NCBI GenBank assembly: GCA_003520205.1
Contig: DOVG01000283.1
Coordinates: forward strand, 1 to 16,546
Direction: 5' to 3'
Origin: Lachnospiraceae bacterium
GTDB taxonomy: Bacteria > Bacillota > Clostridia > Lachnospirales > Lachnospiraceae
DNA: 16,546 nucleotides
Shown: one piece after another, positions 14,748 to 16,546 of the stretch
Layout: each line of letters opens with the position of its first letter
Position numbering within the stretch: the stretch's first letter is position 1
Notes under the pieces: generated by a model
The model's database searches: none
What the model was told of the DNA's origin: nothing
What the model saw: the letters and a program-made list of their open reading frames with translations, nothing else
Made by a program: the position numbers and the translations under genes

Positions 14748-16541
14748 ATGCATCAGGACTGGCGTATATATGCAAAAAATGCAGATTTTAAAGCTTTATC
14801 AGAAAAGTATGGAATAGATCCTGTAGTTGCCAGAGTCATCAGAAACAGAGATGTAGTAACTGAGTCGGATTTTGAAAACTATATATATGGAACTCTTGAA
14901 AGCACATATGCTCCTGAACGTATGATGGATATGGAGCTTGGCGTGGATATCATCATGAGCTCTATAGAGGATGGTGAGAATATACGTGTAGTAGGTGACT
15001 ATGATGTTGATGGTGTCATGTCGTCCTACATACTCTATGATGGACTTAAAAGAGCTGGGGCAAATGTATCTGTTGATATACCCCACAGAATACTAGATGG
15101 TTACGGAATCAATGAGAGGATTATAGAGAAGGCCTACAATGATGGGATACATACTATTATTACCTGTGATAACGGTATAGCAGCAGTAAATGCAGTAGCA
15201 AAAGCAGTGGAACTCGGATTGACAGTAGTTGTAACAGATCATCATGAACCTCAGGAGATACTGCCGGATGCGGATGCAATAATTGATCCTCACCAAAGTG
15301 GTGATACTTATCCATATAAGGATATATGTGGAGCAACAGTTGCATACAAATTTATAAAACTCCTATATGAGACAATGGGGCTGGAAATCGGTAGGGACGA
15401 ATATATAGAAGAAGTAGCGCTCGCTACTGTGTGTGATGTAATGCCACTTCTGGATGAGAACAGAACATTTGTGCGAGAAGGAATCAGATGTCTTGAGAAA
15501 ACAGAAAATACAGGTATAAAGGCACTTCTGGAAGCAACAGGTCTTAAGGGGAAAAAACTAAGCAGCTATTCTCTGGGATTTGTAATAGGACCATGTATAA
15601 ATGCGGCAGGAAGACTTGGAAGTGCACTGGATGCACTAGCTCTTCTAACAGAAAAAGACGAGAAGACAGCATTTGACATGGCTGTAAAAATTAAAGAGTT
15701 GAACGACAGTCGTAAGTCTATGACAGAAGAGGGCGAAAAGAAGGCAATCAGCATTTTAGATAATCTGATAAGAGAAAAAGCTGGTTTGGATAAGAGCGAC
15801 ATAAGTGAGCGTGACCGGGATAAGTGGATGGATGATGTGATTATTATCTATGTTTCTGGTTTACATGAGAGTCTGGCGGGAATAGTTGCAGGAAGACTGA
15901 AGGAAAGATTCTACCGTCCGACTATAGTATTTACGGATACAGACAAGGATGAGGCTGTTATAAAAGGTTCTGGGCGTTCCATCGAAGCCTATAACATGTT
16001 TGAGAAGATAAATGCACATAAGGATATGCTGGTTAAGTTCGGTGGACATCCGATGGCGGCAGGTCTGACTATAAAGAAGGATATGCTGGATGAATTCCGA
16101 AGGGTATTAAATGCTGAGTCAGGACTTAGTGAGCAGGATAAAGTGCCTCGCCTCATGATAGATGTTCCTATGCCTATGTCCTATGTGACTATGAATCTGG
16201 CAGAACAGCTGGCTACACTTGAGCCATTTGGAAAAGGCAATGAATACCCTCTTTTTGCAGAAAAGGATATGGAGATACTAGGATATCAGATATATGGTCA
16301 GAATAAGAATGTAATGCGTCTCAAGCTGAGAAGTGTCAGAGGGCGGATTTCTGAGGTGATTTACTTCAGACCAGATGAATTTGAAAAGAACATAAATGAG
16401 TGGTTTACAGATGAAGAATGTGATAAAATGTCTAGAGGAATAGCCACTGGATGCAAGCTGGCTATCGCTTACGAGGTTGGTATTAATGAATATAATGGAG
16501 CCAGGAATGTGCAGCTTCTGATGAAGGCATACGAACCATAA
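14748..16541 (+). CDS. recJ: Single-stranded-DNA-specific exonuclease RecJ
   Basis: A 597-residue DHH-family 5'-3' exonuclease that digests single-stranded DNA in recombinational repair (RecFOR pathway) and mismatch and base-excision repair. The catalytic motifs appear in order: DYDVDG (84-89), CDNG (140-143), TDHHEP (163-168), a conserved D220 region, INAAGR (284-289) and, in the DHHA1 part, FGGHPMAAG (431-439). The metal-binding Asp and His residues are all present. A charged stretch at about 340-357 (KSDISERDRDKW) looks like a loop insertion. The OB-fold C-terminal part is present to the stop, so the gene is complete. It follows secDF by 92 bases; the secDF-recJ order is common in Firmicutes, where apt and relA often come next, and this supports a chromosomal housekeeping location. 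Confidence 0.96.
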   Translation: MHQDWRIYAKNADFKALSEKYGIDPVVARVIRNRDVVTESDFENYIYGTLESTYAPERMMDMELGVDIIMSSIEDGENIRVVGDYDVDGVMSSYILYDGLKRAGANVSVDIPHRILDGYGINERIIEKAYNDGIHTIITCDNGIAAVNAVAKAVELGLTVVVTDHHEPQEILPDADAIIDPHQSGDTYPYKDICGATVAYKFIKLLYETMGLEIGRDEYIEEVALATVCDVMPLLDENRTFVREGIRCLEKTENTGIKALLEATGLKGKKLSSYSLGFVIGPCINAAGRLGSALDALALLTEKDEKTAFDMAVKIKELNDSRKSMTEEGEKKAISILDNLIREKAGLDKSDISERDRDKWMDDVIIIYVSGLHESLAGIVAGRLKERFYRPTIVFTDTDKDEAVIKGSGRSIEAYNMFEKINAHKDMLVKFGGHPMAAGLTIKKDMLDEFRRVLNAESGLSEQDKVPRLMIDVPMPMSYVTMNLAEQLATLEPFGKGNEYPLFAEKDMEILGYQIYGQNKNVMRLKLRSVRGRISEVIYFRPDEFEKNINEWFTDEECDKMSRGIATGCKLAIAYEVGINEYNGARNVQLLMKAYEP

Positions 16542-16546
16542 AATAA

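Overview
The window looks like chromosomal DNA from an AT-rich Gram-positive anaerobe of the Clostridia, most likely a Lachnospiraceae member. This is inferred from the fused SecDF followed by RecJ, the cell-wall NlpC/P60 protein with Ig-like and wall-binding repeats, the style of the FHA and Ser/Thr kinase proteins, and strong AGGAG-type ribosome binding sites. I cannot fix the genus. All eight real genes lie on the + strand and fall in two blocks.

Block 1 (1-10709) is a Ser/Thr phospho-signalling cluster joined to a giant surface protein. In order it holds the 3' part of an FHA-domain protein with a Pro/Gln repeat linker, a PP2C-family phosphatase, a Hanks-type kinase with one membrane span and a TPR-like (not PASTA) external part, a small membrane protein with an acidic cytoplasmic tail, and a 2010-residue Ig-repeat protein anchored by a C-terminal membrane helix. 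Intergenic gaps are 3, 125, 6 and 19 bases, and a strong intrinsic terminator follows. The tail of the small membrane protein carries seven Thr-x-[Val/Ile]-Leu motifs in acidic surroundings. That is the form expected of kinase sites read by an FHA domain (pThr with Leu at +3). Writer, eraser, reader and a candidate multivalent target are therefore side by side.

Block 2 (10753-16541) starts with a good extended -10 promoter. It reads through a secreted NlpC/P60 peptidoglycan hydrolase (catalytic, PG-binding, Ig-like and wall-binding parts), then a SecDF translocase accessory protein 27 bases later, and after a double-hairpin region the single-strand exonuclease RecJ. SecDF keeps the SecD membrane aspartate and the SecF arginine but has Ser where the SecF membrane aspartate normally sits.

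No tRNA, rRNA, CRISPR array, insertion sequence or phage gene was seen. No gene-free stretch exceeds 300 bases; the longest (10648-10809, 162 bases) holds the terminator and the block 2 promoter.
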